Assembly: GCF_005144585.1 (NCBI RefSeq)
Contig: NZ_SSMQ01000085.1
Span: 1 to 53,292 of the forward strand
Source: Polyangium fumosum
GTDB taxonomy: Bacteria; Myxococcota_A; Polyangia; Polyangiales; Polyangiaceae
Length of the DNA stretch: 53,292 nucleotides
Reading direction: 5' to 3'
Shown: positions 29,867 through 45,030 of the stretch, piece by piece
Layout of the letters: each line of letters starts with the position of its first letter
Numbering within the stretch: the first letter of the stretch is position 1
Position numbers and translations under genes: made by a program
The notes under the pieces: model-generated
What the model was told of the DNA's origin: nothing
The model's input: the letters and a program-made list of their open reading frames with translations, nothing else
The model's database searches: none

Positions 29867-30856
29867 CTACCCTCGATGACGGGCCGCCTGCATGGCCACG
29901 GCAATGCCGTCCTGCAGCGTGGCCTTCGTGACGATCCCTTGCAGCGATGCGTCGCTATGGACGAGCGTTCGGGCCACCTCCGAACGGATCCCTGTGATCA
30001 CCGTGCGCGTCCCCAGGAGCCGCAGGCCGCTGGCCGCCGTGAGGAGCATGCTGGCGACGTTCTCGTCCACGCGCTTCAAGCCCGTGATGTCGAGGATGAT
30101 GAAGTCGGCGGAGCGGCTGCTGGCGCCCTGAAGCATCGTCTCGATGGCCTGCTGGACCCGCGCGGTATCCATCGTTCCGATGAGCGGCATCACGAGGATG
30201 CGATCCGTGATCGGAATGAGCGGCGTGGAGAGCTCGAGGAGCCGGGTGTGCTGGGCGGCGATGATCTGCTCGTGGAGCGCGGTCCGCTCCGCATTGGCGC
30301 GGCCCTTCTCGACGAGCTCGCGTTCGAGCCGCTCCTTGGCCTCGTGCAGCTCGTCGGTGCGGGACATGAGCTCGACGAGGAGCGCCTCGCGCGCGGCCTC
30401 GACGGCGACGCGCTGCCGGATCTCTGCCTCCAGGCTCGTATTCTTTTCCTGCAGCGCCCGTGTCATGCGCCGGACGGCGATGTGCGGGCGGATGCGCGCG
30501 AGGAGCTCCTCGGTATCGAAGGGCTTGCTGATGTAATCCACGGCGCCCGCATGCAGCCCCTGCAGCCGGTGCTCCCGATTGCTCAAGGAGGTCATGAAGA
30601 CGATTTGCGTATCGGCGGTCTGCGGGTTGGCCTTCAGGCGCCGGCACACCTCGAAACCGTCGATATCCGGCAACATGACGTCGAGGAGGACGAGATCGGG
30701 CTGCTCGCGCTCGATCAGGCTCATCGCCATGACGCCGTCCGTGGCGACGGCAAGATCCAGACGCTCGCCCGACAAGGCTTCGAGAAGCGTGTCGAGGTTG
30801 ATGGGGTTGTCATCGACCGCGACCACGAGACCATTGAATTGCGTCAGATCGTCCAT
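29867..30856 (-). CDS. Response regulator with coiled coil and STAS domain
   Basis: A 329-aa protein. I chose ATG 30856 because it directly precedes the receiver domain; the in-frame extension upstream is not protein-like. Receiver: D15/D16, phospho-acceptor D59 (LVLLDVMLPDIDG) and the conserved Lys in DYISKPFD. A coiled coil follows (about 140-210, LEAEIRQRVAVEAAREALL). The C-terminal STAS domain (about 220-325, ILVMPLIGTMDTARVQQAIE, then FIILDITGLKRVDENVASML) is of the RsbR type. It probably links a two-component signal to a stressosome-like partner switch. It is divergent from the hybrid kinase at 31170, a plausible phosphodonor. Confidence 0.9.
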   Translation of the reverse strand: MDDLTQFNGLVVAVDDNPINLDTLLEALSGERLDLAVATDGVMAMSLIEREQPDLVLLDVMLPDIDGFEVCRRLKANPQTADTQIVFMTSLSNREHRLQGLHAGAVDYISKPFDTEELLARIRPHIAVRRMTRALQEKNTSLEAEIRQRVAVEAAREALLVELMSRTDELHEAKERLERELVEKGRANAERTALHEQIIAAQHTRLLELSTPLIPITDRILVMPLIGTMDTARVQQAIETMLQGASSRSADFIILDITGLKRVDENVASMLLTAASGLRLLGTRTVITGIRSEVARTLVHSDASLQGIVTKATLQDGIAVAMQAARHRG

Positions 30857-31169
30857 CCCGCGCCCGAGAAGATGAGCGTGGACCCTATCAAGAAGTACCA
30901 CGGCAGTAAAGGGCCAAGCATGCGACGTCGCGCCATGGAACGGGGTCCGGCGGTTCTGCAAAAACCTGGATGCACGGGTTATGCGTCACGCGCCTGACAC
31001 GCCGTCCATGAGGGGTGGTTTTCCATCGTGTGCACACACGGTTTGGCGTACCACGACATCGTGAAATATCTTTCAAAATTGCATTGACGTTTGCAGCCCT
31101 GCCGAGGTTAGTATGGTGTACGATTCGGATATCGTGCCGCTCGACGAGACGCACGGGAGGGGTTCGAGG
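30857..31169. other. Divergent regulatory gap between REC-STAS and hybrid kinase
   Basis: No gene fits in these 313 bp. The gap holds an inverted repeat CGTGTG-CA-CACACG at 31028-31041, an unusually AT-rich patch (GTGAAATATCTTTCAAAATT, 31061-31080) and the candidate promoter at 31084. Both flanking genes read outward. Confidence 0.5.
31084..31114 (+). promoter_or_regulatory. Sigma-70-like promoter for the hybrid kinase gene
   Basis: TTGACG (31084-31089) and TAGTAT (31109-31114) are separated by 19 bp, just after an AT-rich patch. The long spacer lowers confidence. It lies 56 bp before the chosen ATG. Confidence 0.35.
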
Positions 31170-37124
<5,955 letters not shown>

Positions 37125-37135
37125 TCGGACGGGAA

Positions 37136-38482
37136 TCATGGTTCGAGGTCGCCGCGCAGGCCGTACCTCTTCATCGCCATCTGCACGAATTTCCGCCCGA
37201 CGCCGGCGAGCTCCGCTGCGCGTGAGACATTGCCGTCCGTCTTCTGGAGCATCAGCCTCAGGTAGTGCTTTTCGTAGGCCTGGGCCACGCGGTCGCGGCC
37301 GTGGAGCAGCGGGTCGTCCAGGCGAATGCCGAGCGACTGTACATCCGGCTCCCACGTTTCAGGGGTCTTCGGCCCTTCCCCGGCCCCGAACGCGAGGACA
37401 CGCGCCACGGCGTTGCGAAGCTCTCGCACGTTGCCGTTCCACGTCAAACCCGAAAACCTGTCGACGACCTCCTGCGAGAGCGGCTGCGTCGACCGCATGC
37501 GCTTCGAGAGCTCCTTCTCGAAATGGCGAACGAGCATGGGGATGTCCTCGGAGCGCTCCGAGAGCGGCGGAAGGCGCACCGGAACCACGGCGAGCCGATA
37601 ATACAGGTCCTCGCGGAACACACCGAGATCGACGGCGCGGGCCAGCGGCCGGTTCGTGGCGGCGACCACGCGCACGTCGAACTGCTTCGGCCGATTCGCT
37701 CCCACGCGACGCACCTCCATCCTCTCGAGCGCCCGCAAGAGCTTCGGTTGCAGGCCATGCGGGAGCTCCCCAATCTCGTCCAGGAAGACCGTGCCGCCGT
37801 CGGCCTCTTCGAAGATGCCAGGCCTATCCATCGTCGCGCCGGTGAACGATCCCTTGACGTGCCCGAAGAGCTCGCTCTCCGCGAGCTCCGGAGAGATGGC
37901 CGAGCAGTCGAGCACGACGAAGGGCCCCTCGGACCGCGGGCTGGCGTCATGAATCGCCCGCGCGGCCACCTCCTTCCCCGTCCCCGTTTCTCCCTCGATC
38001 AGCACCGTGGCGTCGGTCTCCGCCGCGCGTGCCAGCACGGAAAAGACGGCCCGCATCGCGGTGCTCCTTCCGAGCATCTGCCCGAAGCATTCACCGGGGA
38101 AGAGGGGTAGCTCGATGATCGTGTTCAGCATCAAAAGTCGGAATACGGTCTTGCCAATCGTGATACGCGAATCCGGGCGTGCATAACCATCCCGCACCTG
38201 AACGCCGTCCACGTTGGTCCCATTGAGGCTCCCGGCGTCCAGGATCCGGATCTTGTTTCGCTCGATCCGCAAGGTCAAATGGTGCCGGCTCACGGTCGGG
38301 TCCTTGACCTTGAAATCACAGTCGGCGCCGCTGCCTATCCTGATTTCGGGGCCCGGCAGCTCGCGCATCTCCCCGGCCTGCGGCCCCTCACCCACCTCGA
38401 TGCGGATCTTGTTGGATCGCAACGTCAAGCCGTTCGGCGACGGCACCATCGTGTTCGTCGAGTCGTCGTCGTTTCGATTCAT
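37136..38482 (-). CDS. FHA-domain sigma-54-dependent transcriptional activator
   Basis: A 448-aa bacterial enhancer-binding protein. The FHA domain spans about 28-115 (IRIGSGADCDFKVKDPTVSR, then SLNGTNVDGV). The AAA+ domain has Walker A GETGTGK (164-170), the sigma-54 contact loop GSFTGA (211-216; Ser replaces the usual Ala), Walker B VFLDEIG and the R-finger region. A Fis-type helix-turn-helix ends the protein (NVSRAAELAGVGRKFVQMAM). FHA binds phosphothreonine, so a Ser/Thr kinase probably controls it; several lie in the window. Its ATG overlaps the stop of the LuxR gene by 4 bp (38479-38482). Confidence 0.93.
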   Translation of the reverse strand: MNRNDDDSTNTMVPSPNGLTLRSNKIRIEVGEGPQAGEMRELPGPEIRIGSGADCDFKVKDPTVSRHHLTLRIERNKIRILDAGSLNGTNVDGVQVRDGYARPDSRITIGKTVFRLLMLNTIIELPLFPGECFGQMLGRSTAMRAVFSVLARAAETDATVLIEGETGTGKEVAARAIHDASPRSEGPFVVLDCSAISPELAESELFGHVKGSFTGATMDRPGIFEEADGGTVFLDEIGELPHGLQPKLLRALERMEVRRVGANRPKQFDVRVVAATNRPLARAVDLGVFREDLYYRLAVVPVRLPPLSERSEDIPMLVRHFEKELSKRMRSTQPLSQEVVDRFSGLTWNGNVRELRNAVARVLAFGAGEGPKTPETWEPDVQSLGIRLDDPLLHGRDRVAQAYEKHYLRLMLQKTDGNVSRAAELAGVGRKFVQMAMKRYGLRGDLEP

Positions 38483-39585
38483 CGATCCTCCTCGTCATGC
38501 GACCCAGCATTCAGGAGCGTCGTGAGCCCCGGGCGGGAATCCACGCCGGCGATGCGGTAGATGTTCTGCACGTGTGCACGGACCGTCCCTGGGCTGATGC
38601 CCAGACGGTGGGCGATCTCCTTGTAAGAAAGGCTCGAGCCCACCAGGAGGAGGGCAATTTCACGCTTGCGCGGCGGGAGCATCTCCAGAATGGGTGAGCT
38701 CGCGGCGCGGGGCGGGCGCAGGACGCTCGGCAGGATCCACTCCCGCATCGCCAGGAGGTGTACATCCTCGTGAAGCTCGTGCGTTTCTTTGGCGAGCGCG
38801 TGCACGTGCACCTCGAGCACGGAAAAACCGGTGGGATGAACGATCTGCCAGGAGGCTCGTGTGGCCGTGAAGCTCCGTGCGGAGTCCGCGAAATCGAGCA
38901 GGGCGCTGCGGCTCCTGGAGATTTCGCGGGCGTGGTATTTGGCGATCAGGTCGAACGCACGCTGGTTCACCTCCAGGACCGCGCCATTTCGTCGGTTGAT
39001 GCAGATGTACCCCATCGCCTGCTCTTCCGTGATTTGAGACAGGATCGAGCGCGACGCCACCAGCGGCAAACTGGCTCGATGAACGGCGGCTCGCACGTCG
39101 GCGGCCAATGCTTCCATCATCGCGGGCGCGGTCCTCGGGAATTGCTTCCCTCTCTCCGTGAGCAGTGCCAGCATGACGTGCTCCGTTCCGCCGCCGGGGA
39201 CCACCCGCTGATGCAATTTGTACCCGGCCCCCTCCCCCAGCCCGAAATCGTCGAGGGCGTGGAGCACCTCCAGGCCGTCACGCAGCGGCCCTGCGATCGT
39301 ATCCGCGTCCCGCCAGAAGCCGCCGGGTCTCGCCTCGAAGACGAGGCGGAGCGCGGGTTCGAGGTGCTCGGAGCGCGTGCGCATCCACCCCTCGAGGAGC
39401 TCCGTGGGCAAACGCATCGCGTGACTGATGAGGATCTGCGGCGCGTCAGGGCGCACCACCGAGATCAGGCCCGCCACGGTAGGGACGCACTGCGCGAGGG
39501 CGTCGAGGATCACCGCGGGATCGTTTCCCGCGGCGACCTTCGATAACATCTGCGCAGCGCGATGCAAAACCTGACGCTCGTCCAT
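38479..39585 (-). CDS. LuxR-type transcriptional regulator
   Basis: A 368-aa protein. I took ATG 39585 (MDERQVLHRAAQML) over the upstream in-frame start at 39606. The C-terminal LuxR/NarL helix-turn-helix is clear (LPPRKREIALLLVGSSLSYK, then EIAHRLGISPGTVRAHVQNI). The N-terminal two thirds looks like a sensor with a PAS-like stretch (GYICINRRNGAVLEVNQRAF). It sits between the prenyltransferase chimera (22-bp gap) and the sigma-54 activator (4-bp overlap), so all three are probably co-transcribed. The ligand is unknown. Confidence 0.9.
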   Translation of the reverse strand: MDERQVLHRAAQMLSKVAAGNDPAVILDALAQCVPTVAGLISVVRPDAPQILISHAMRLPTELLEGWMRTRSEHLEPALRLVFEARPGGFWRDADTIAGPLRDGLEVLHALDDFGLGEGAGYKLHQRVVPGGGTEHVMLALLTERGKQFPRTAPAMMEALAADVRAAVHRASLPLVASRSILSQITEEQAMGYICINRRNGAVLEVNQRAFDLIAKYHAREISRSRSALLDFADSARSFTATRASWQIVHPTGFSVLEVHVHALAKETHELHEDVHLLAMREWILPSVLRPPRAASSPILEMLPPRKREIALLLVGSSLSYKEIAHRLGISPGTVRAHVQNIYRIAGVDSRPGLTTLLNAGSHDEEDR

Positions 39586-39607
39586 GATGCACCTCGTCAC
39601 GCCCATT

Positions 39608-42136
39608 CTACCCGGTTCCCGTGAGGGGAAGCAAAGGTTTCACAGGCGACGCGGACGAACCCGGCGCAGCGAGCGCATTTGCTGGAGGGTCGCGTCGGGG
39701 CCGCGCCCGGCTCACCTCGCCGAGGAGCGCGAGCATCTCCTCCGACGACAGGGTCGTGTAGTGCGCGCATCGGTACACGCCTCGGCCCACGTGCACGGCT
39801 CTCATCACCTTCTCCGCCATGGAGGGCCACGCGGGCGCGAGCCTCGCCATCGCGTGCCCCAGATGCTCCTCGAGCCACGCGAGGTACGTCTCCCCGAGCG
39901 CCCGCGCACGCTCCAGGGCCGCAGCGCCCGTCGAGGGTGAAACGCCCTTGGGGATCAGAATCGACAGGCAGCTCTCCTTGCCGGTATCTCGATCGCCCCC
40001 GTTCCTGCTCAGGCTGGCGAGGTCGTTCGCCAATCGGAACGTAGGGTCGGCGAGCTGCCCGACCTCGATCAAGGCTCGCAGACGCATTTCGTGGACGTGC
40101 TCCGCGGGCGTCGCGAGCCCGCAGAAGAGAAACAAGACCTCCACGGCGATGGTCGGCGCCGTATCCACGATGTGCAGCAGGAGTCGAAGCTCGCGCTGGA
40201 GATCCGCGAAGCGCGCTGGATCGCCCGCGTGCTCGTGCAGGAGGCGCCGAATTCTTTCGCCGACGGGACCAGGCGCCCTGGATGCATACCTCGCCTCGAT
40301 GTGCGCGATCGCCTCCTGCCGCGGAGGTCCGCCGAGCCCGAGCCGGCGCACGAGCGGATTGTCGACGACGTCCGGCGCGCGTTCGAGCGCGTTCGCCCGA
40401 TAATGGCGTACGAGCGCGTCACGGCAGGCCTGCGAGAGCGCGCCGCTGGCGCTCGCGTGGCGCGAGAAGAGGCTCTCCCATTGCTTTCCGATGGCGTCGA
40501 CGATCCGCATGCCCGGCCCGACGGGGGGCGCGGCAGGTCGCTCGCCGCGGGCGATCGCCTCCAGGTGATGCGCCGCAGATTGCAGCCGCGCGCGCCATGC
40601 GTCCGGCATCTCGCCTGGCAGGACCCGGTCGAAGACCCCATTGTCGCCCGCGGAGATCGCGAGCATACAACGAATGGCGAGCTCCGCCGAACGCTCCCAC
40701 CCCTCCCCTGTCGGATCCGCCTCGTCCGGCACGCGGAGCATCATGTAGGCGCCCGTATACGCATAGTTGCGATCTCCCTGGCGCAACGATCGATCCGGGA
40801 GCAGGAGCCCCTCCGACAGGGCCTGCCCGAGCACCCGCGCCGACATGGCCTCGACGAGCAGGTCGCGCTCGGCGTCCGCGCCGGCGGCGCTCGGCAAGCG
40901 CGCGCGCACGATCTGCTCGATCGAGCGCTCGGGCTTCGCTGCTGTCACCTCGATGAGGTCGAGGATCTCGGCGGGCCAGGGCGGATCGACCGAAATCGAG
41001 GGCCCTCGACTCCGGTCCGCGCCCTGCAAGAGGACGTGCGCGACAGGGAAACGAACCGCGCGTCGGAGCGCATGAAGAATGCCCTGCGCCGTGGGGGCGC
41101 ACGGATGGACCGGCGCCGCGGCCGTGGAAGGCGCGGCGAGGAGGACGTTTGGCGCAGCCTGGCCCGGGGCGATGACCGCGTCGTAGTCCTCGGCAATGCC
41201 CTCGGCCGAGCGGGCCGCCGGGACGATTCGAATCGCATACCAGGTATCGTCGTCGAGCGCGCGCTCGTGACCACCCCATCCGCGCGGACCCAGGCAGCTC
41301 ACCTCCACGGCGGGCTCCCCCGTCGGATCGGCGTGGAAGGCGCCGAGCCTCGTGTCGATCTCCTCTGCCGAGGCGCAGACGGGAAGGGTGAGCCGCATCG
41401 GCGCAGGGATGCGCGCGCGCGGCAGCGCCCGGGCGAGTTCGAGCGCCAGCTCGAGATTGTATCCGGGGGCGAAATGGGACGGCGCGTCCCGCAGGCCTCG
41501 ATCGATGAGAGCTCCTATCTCCTCGGGATGGACGTCGGGCCACAACGTCGTCGTCGCGGCGCACGGCACGAAAGGAGGAAGGCAGAAGCCGGGACGCACG
41601 ACGTCCGGCTCTTCGGCGCCGGTGCGGAGGACGAGATCGACATCCCGCTCCCAGGCGAGCTCGTCCGGATAGTCGATCCAGAATTCGAGGTTCATCCGCG
41701 GCTCCGGCAGAGACCGGGTCGCCTCGCAGGCTGCTTCGATGCTGGCGACGAGCCGGGCCCGTGCGCCGCCCGCTGCGCGCATTCGTGCGAGGTCCCCGCG
41801 CACGCTGCAACGAATCCCGCAGGGAACGAGCGCGCGGCCTTCCCGGACCTCCGTGCGCAGCCACGCGAATTGCGCGGCGACGACGTCGAAGAATGCCTCC
41901 GGCCTCTTGTCGACGTTTTGACGTGAAGCGATGCAGACGAGCAGCGTCTCCACGTCGCCGCGCAGGGCGACGTGCTCGGCGCAGCCGACGACGTTGGCGG
42001 CACCGGCGGCGTAGTCGCGACTGGACTCGCCTTTGCGATGGTTTCCGTCCGGCAGCAGGATGATACGCCGCGCCTGTTTCCTCGCGGTCCGCCAAGGCGA
42101 TTGAACTTTGACCTCGAACCAACGCCGAGATTGCAT
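39608..42136 (-). CDS. Cis-prenyltransferase fused to a terpene-synthase-like helical domain
   Basis: An 842-aa protein starting at ATG 42136 with AAGGAG 8 bp upstream. Residues 20-215 resemble undecaprenyl-diphosphate-synthase-type cis-prenyltransferases: LPDGNHRKGE (catalytic D30), SRQNVDKRP (71-79) in the place of the S-x-E-N-x-x-RP motif, and DLVLRTGAEEP ending in TTTLWPDVHPEE. The usual family is about 250 aa. The extra 600 residues include an Ala/Pro-rich middle and a helical C-terminal domain with AISAGDNGVFD (493-503) and RLANDLASLSRN (701-712), which resemble the Asp-rich and NSE metal motifs of class I terpene synthases. The last NSE acid is Asn712. A chimera making and then cyclising a Z-prenyl diphosphate is inferred; the second half is less sure. 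Confidence 0.7.
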   Translation of the reverse strand: MQSRRWFEVKVQSPWRTARKQARRIILLPDGNHRKGESSRDYAAGAANVVGCAEHVALRGDVETLLVCIASRQNVDKRPEAFFDVVAAQFAWLRTEVREGRALVPCGIRCSVRGDLARMRAAGGARARLVASIEAACEATRSLPEPRMNLEFWIDYPDELAWERDVDLVLRTGAEEPDVVRPGFCLPPFVPCAATTTLWPDVHPEEIGALIDRGLRDAPSHFAPGYNLELALELARALPRARIPAPMRLTLPVCASAEEIDTRLGAFHADPTGEPAVEVSCLGPRGWGGHERALDDDTWYAIRIVPAARSAEGIAEDYDAVIAPGQAAPNVLLAAPSTAAAPVHPCAPTAQGILHALRRAVRFPVAHVLLQGADRSRGPSISVDPPWPAEILDLIEVTAAKPERSIEQIVRARLPSAAGADAERDLLVEAMSARVLGQALSEGLLLPDRSLRQGDRNYAYTGAYMMLRVPDEADPTGEGWERSAELAIRCMLAISAGDNGVFDRVLPGEMPDAWRARLQSAAHHLEAIARGERPAAPPVGPGMRIVDAIGKQWESLFSRHASASGALSQACRDALVRHYRANALERAPDVVDNPLVRRLGLGGPPRQEAIAHIEARYASRAPGPVGERIRRLLHEHAGDPARFADLQRELRLLLHIVDTAPTIAVEVLFLFCGLATPAEHVHEMRLRALIEVGQLADPTFRLANDLASLSRNGGDRDTGKESCLSILIPKGVSPSTGAAALERARALGETYLAWLEEHLGHAMARLAPAWPSMAEKVMRAVHVGRGVYRCAHYTTLSSEEMLALLGEVSRARPRRDPPANALAAPGSSASPVKPLLPLTGTG

Positions 42137-42509
42137 GGGAGAGCTCCTTGATCGCAGGGGTTCGCGCTGCCGATCCAATGAAGATCGAGCGGCAGGGATG
42201 TCCTCGGGCATTGCACGCGTCATGCCTGCGGTCCGGGGCCGTTTTTCCGGGCATCTCGGGGGATGGGTGCATCCGGCAGAGCGCAGTTCGAGGCTCTTCG
42301 GATGGTCAGGTGCATCCCGTCGGCGGCGGTCCCTCGATGCCATCGTGGTCCCGTTCGTGTGTGGTCGGGATTCCCGGCGCCTGCATGCACGATATCGAAC
42401 GGCTGTCCATACGCAGAAATACGTAGCCGTGTCGTTTCTCGGAGACACGTTGATAAGGACTCGAAATTTTGGCCAGCCCGTCGCATTGCTGCAATCTGGT
42501 GGCGCGAGC
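42137..42509. other. Divergent regulatory gap between prenyltransferase chimera and receptor kinase
   Basis: A 373-bp gap without a credible gene; open frames here lack ribosome sites and family likeness. It must hold promoters for both directions. Only the sigma-54-like site at 42470 is worth naming. Confidence 0.5.
42470..42486 (+). promoter_or_regulatory. Weak sigma-54-like promoter before the receptor kinase
   Basis: TGGCCAGCCCGTCGCAT has GG (42471-42472) and GC (42483-42484) exactly 10 bp apart, the -24/-12 spacing. It departs from the consensus in both boxes. The ATG is 24 bp downstream. Confidence 0.25.
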
Positions 42510-45005
42510 ATGAACACGGCCACTGGCGATGACCTCAGCGTGCCCACCCTGAAGCTCCAGCCGGACGAAGTCGGTGGCATCCAGCCGGTCGACCTTCGTC
42601 CCGGCAGGACCTTCGCCGGCCGGTTCGAACTGATCTCGAAGCTCGGCGAAGGGGCCTTCGGGCAGGTTTGGAAGGCGATCAACACGAAGCTTCATCTGAA
42701 GGTCGCGCTCAAGATTCCGCGGACGCACGCGCCGGACGACCTCGAGCGATTCCGCCGGGAAGCGCAGGCGCTTTGCCTGATCGACAGCGAGTACGTCCTC
42801 CGGTGCTTCGAGTATGGCGACGCGCCGGCGCCCTTCCTGGTGATGGAGCTCTTGACGGGGGAGAGCCTCGCGAAGCGGCTCGAGCGCGAGGGGCCCATGT
42901 CGATGCCGACGGTGAAGTCGATCTGCAGACAGCTATGCAAAGGGCTGCAGGCGACCCACGCCGCGGGCGTCATTCACCGTGATCTGAAGCCGGGGAACAT
43001 CTACTGCATCGAAAGCAAGGTCAAGATCGTCGATTTCGGCTTGATGAAGCTCGTCGAGCCGATGGTGGATCCCGGAACCGAGATCATCACGAGCGAGCAC
43101 GACGAGCTGACCCAAGAGAACATGGCGATGGGCACGGTCAGCTACATGAGCCCGGAGCAATGGCGCCATTCCAACCGCGTCGATTTCAGGAGTGATCTCT
43201 GGTCCCTCGCGGCCGTGCTCTACCGCCTCCTCACGGGCAAGTTGCCGTTCACGGGAGCGGCGCACGTCGACGTCGCGCGGCTCGTTCTGCTCTCCTCCGA
43301 TGGCCCGCCGCCCATCTCGCATCTTCCGGGCGAGGTGAACGCATTCTTCCGCATCGCGTTTCAGAGAGACCCGCAGATGCGGTTCCAGTCGGCGGCCGAG
43401 TTCTCCGCGGCGTTCGACGTTCTCCCGGATGGCTCGAAGGTCGAGGCGCCGGCGCCGGCGCGGCCCGTCTCCAAGCCGCGGCGTATTTGGCTCGGCGGAG
43501 CGATGGCGTCCCTCGTCGTCGCGGGAATGTTCGTCACCGCCAGCGCGCGCCCGGACGTCCTCTCGTCGACGTGCGACCCGCACAAGGGCAACTGCGATGC
43601 CTCCTTGCTCAATGGATGCGAGACGGATCTCACGCACGTCGAGAGCTGCGGCGCTTGTGGCGTGCGATGCCTCAACGAGCACGGCTCGACGAGCTGCACG
43701 AGCGGCTCCTGTGCGCCTGTCTGCGCGGCAGGCTTCGCCGATTGTGATGGGGACCCGGCGAACGGTTGCGAGGCCGATCTCGGGGCTCCCGCGAACTGCG
43801 GGAAATGCAGCAACGCATGCACGAACCAGCACGGTGACGCCGCGTGCGCGGCTGGCGAGTGCGCGTCCACGTGCCAGCCGGGTTTCATGAATTGTGACGG
43901 AAACCCAGCCAATGGTTGCGAGACGGACGTCGTGTCCAGCGCCGATCATTGCGGCCTCTGCGGACGCGCGTGCAAAGGAATCGTCGGCGACGGCGCGACG
44001 TGCCAGGAGGGGATCTGCAAGGCGACCTGCGGATCCGGGCTTCACGATTGCAACGGCGACCCCGCCGATGGGTGCGAGGTCGACGCGCAGGCGACGCCGG
44101 AGGCCTTCGAAGGCGGGCGGTGCAAGCCGATCGTCCTCGGGACGTACGAGCCTGGTGCGCTCAGCGTCGCCGTGGACGACGACGTGGAGGGGATCGTGGC
44201 CTGGACCGTTCCCAGGCAGGGCAAGGCCTTCCGCATGCGCAAAGGCGGAGGCACCCCGGCGCCGATGTCGGTCGGGGGCGCGCCGACCCGCATCGCGTTC
44301 GACACCGGTCGCTGGTACTGGACGGACACGTCCTCCAAGAGCTTGCTCACGATAGACGCCGTCACGGGCGCGCGAAAATCCCTGGTCCAATGGCTCCATC
44401 CCGAGCAGCAGATTGCCGGGCTCGCGTCCTCGGAAGGTGGTGCCTTCTTCTTCTTCCAGAACACGAACACCAAGAAGGGAACGCTCTTTGGGGCGCGGAG
44501 AGAGCTCGGGAAGAAGCCGCTGCTCGAGTACGACGGCGCCGATCCGAATCCTTTCGGCTTCGCCGCCGGGCGCCGCGGCGTCTATTTCGTGCGAACAACG
44601 CAAGGCGGCAGCATCTGGGGCTGGTCCTTCAAAGAGCGGGGCGAGCCCTGGCTCGTCGCCGAGAACCAGGACAAGCCGTTTGCCGTGGCCGTCGACCCCC
44701 GCGAAGAGGTCGTGGCCTGGTCGCGTGAAGGCAATGGATCGGGGACCCTCTCGGTCGCGCGACGCGGCGGCCCGGTCGAGGTCCTTGCGGCGAACGAGCC
44801 CGGGCCACGCGGAGTCGCCGTCGACGACACGTGGGTATATTGGACAAATGAAGGCGGAATGGTCAAGAAGGCACGGCTCGACGGAAAGCAGGAGCCCGTG
44901 CTGCTCGCGTCCGCGCAGCAGCGCCCGATGGGCATCGCGGTCGACGCGACCCGCGTGTACTGGGTGAACGAAGCCTCGGGCGAAGTCGTATCGGTCGCCA
45001 AATGA
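42510..45005 (+). CDS. Receptor Ser/Thr kinase with Cys-rich repeats and propeller-like sensor
   Basis: An 831-aa membrane kinase. I chose ATG 42510 as the last start before the kinase domain; upstream in-frame sequence is antisense to the divergent gene. Kinase: LGEGAFGQVW, K68, HRD at 156-158, DFG at 175-177. One membrane helix lies at about 327-345. Outside the membrane are four Cys-rich units of the myxobacterial type (CDGDPANGCEADL, then NCGKCSNAC). The C-terminal half has repeated strands (VAVDDTWVYWTNEGG, then IAVDATRVYWVNEASG) typical of a beta-propeller. It probably senses a surface ligand. The two secreted-protein genes follow in the same direction 25 bp on. Confidence 0.9.
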   Translation: MNTATGDDLSVPTLKLQPDEVGGIQPVDLRPGRTFAGRFELISKLGEGAFGQVWKAINTKLHLKVALKIPRTHAPDDLERFRREAQALCLIDSEYVLRCFEYGDAPAPFLVMELLTGESLAKRLEREGPMSMPTVKSICRQLCKGLQATHAAGVIHRDLKPGNIYCIESKVKIVDFGLMKLVEPMVDPGTEIITSEHDELTQENMAMGTVSYMSPEQWRHSNRVDFRSDLWSLAAVLYRLLTGKLPFTGAAHVDVARLVLLSSDGPPPISHLPGEVNAFFRIAFQRDPQMRFQSAAEFSAAFDVLPDGSKVEAPAPARPVSKPRRIWLGGAMASLVVAGMFVTASARPDVLSSTCDPHKGNCDASLLNGCETDLTHVESCGACGVRCLNEHGSTSCTSGSCAPVCAAGFADCDGDPANGCEADLGAPANCGKCSNACTNQHGDAACAAGECASTCQPGFMNCDGNPANGCETDVVSSADHCGLCGRACKGIVGDGATCQEGICKATCGSGLHDCNGDPADGCEVDAQATPEAFEGGRCKPIVLGTYEPGALSVAVDDDVEGIVAWTVPRQGKAFRMRKGGGTPAPMSVGGAPTRIAFDTGRWYWTDTSSKSLLTIDAVTGARKSLVQWLHPEQQIAGLASSEGGAFFFFQNTNTKKGTLFGARRELGKKPLLEYDGADPNPFGFAAGRRGVYFVRTTQGGSIWGWSFKERGEPWLVAENQDKPFAVAVDPREEVVAWSREGNGSGTLSVARRGGPVEVLAANEPGPRGVAVDDTWVYWTNEGGMVKKARLDGKQEPVLLASAQQRPMGIAVDATRVYWVNEASGEVVSVAK

Positions 45006-45030
45006 GCGACATGGGAGGACTTGGAGACCA

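Noticed and set aside
30962..31112. N-terminal extensions of both divergent genes into the gap at 30857-31169.
   Set aside because: The extensions are not protein-like, and the domain starts coincide with the inner ATG codons.
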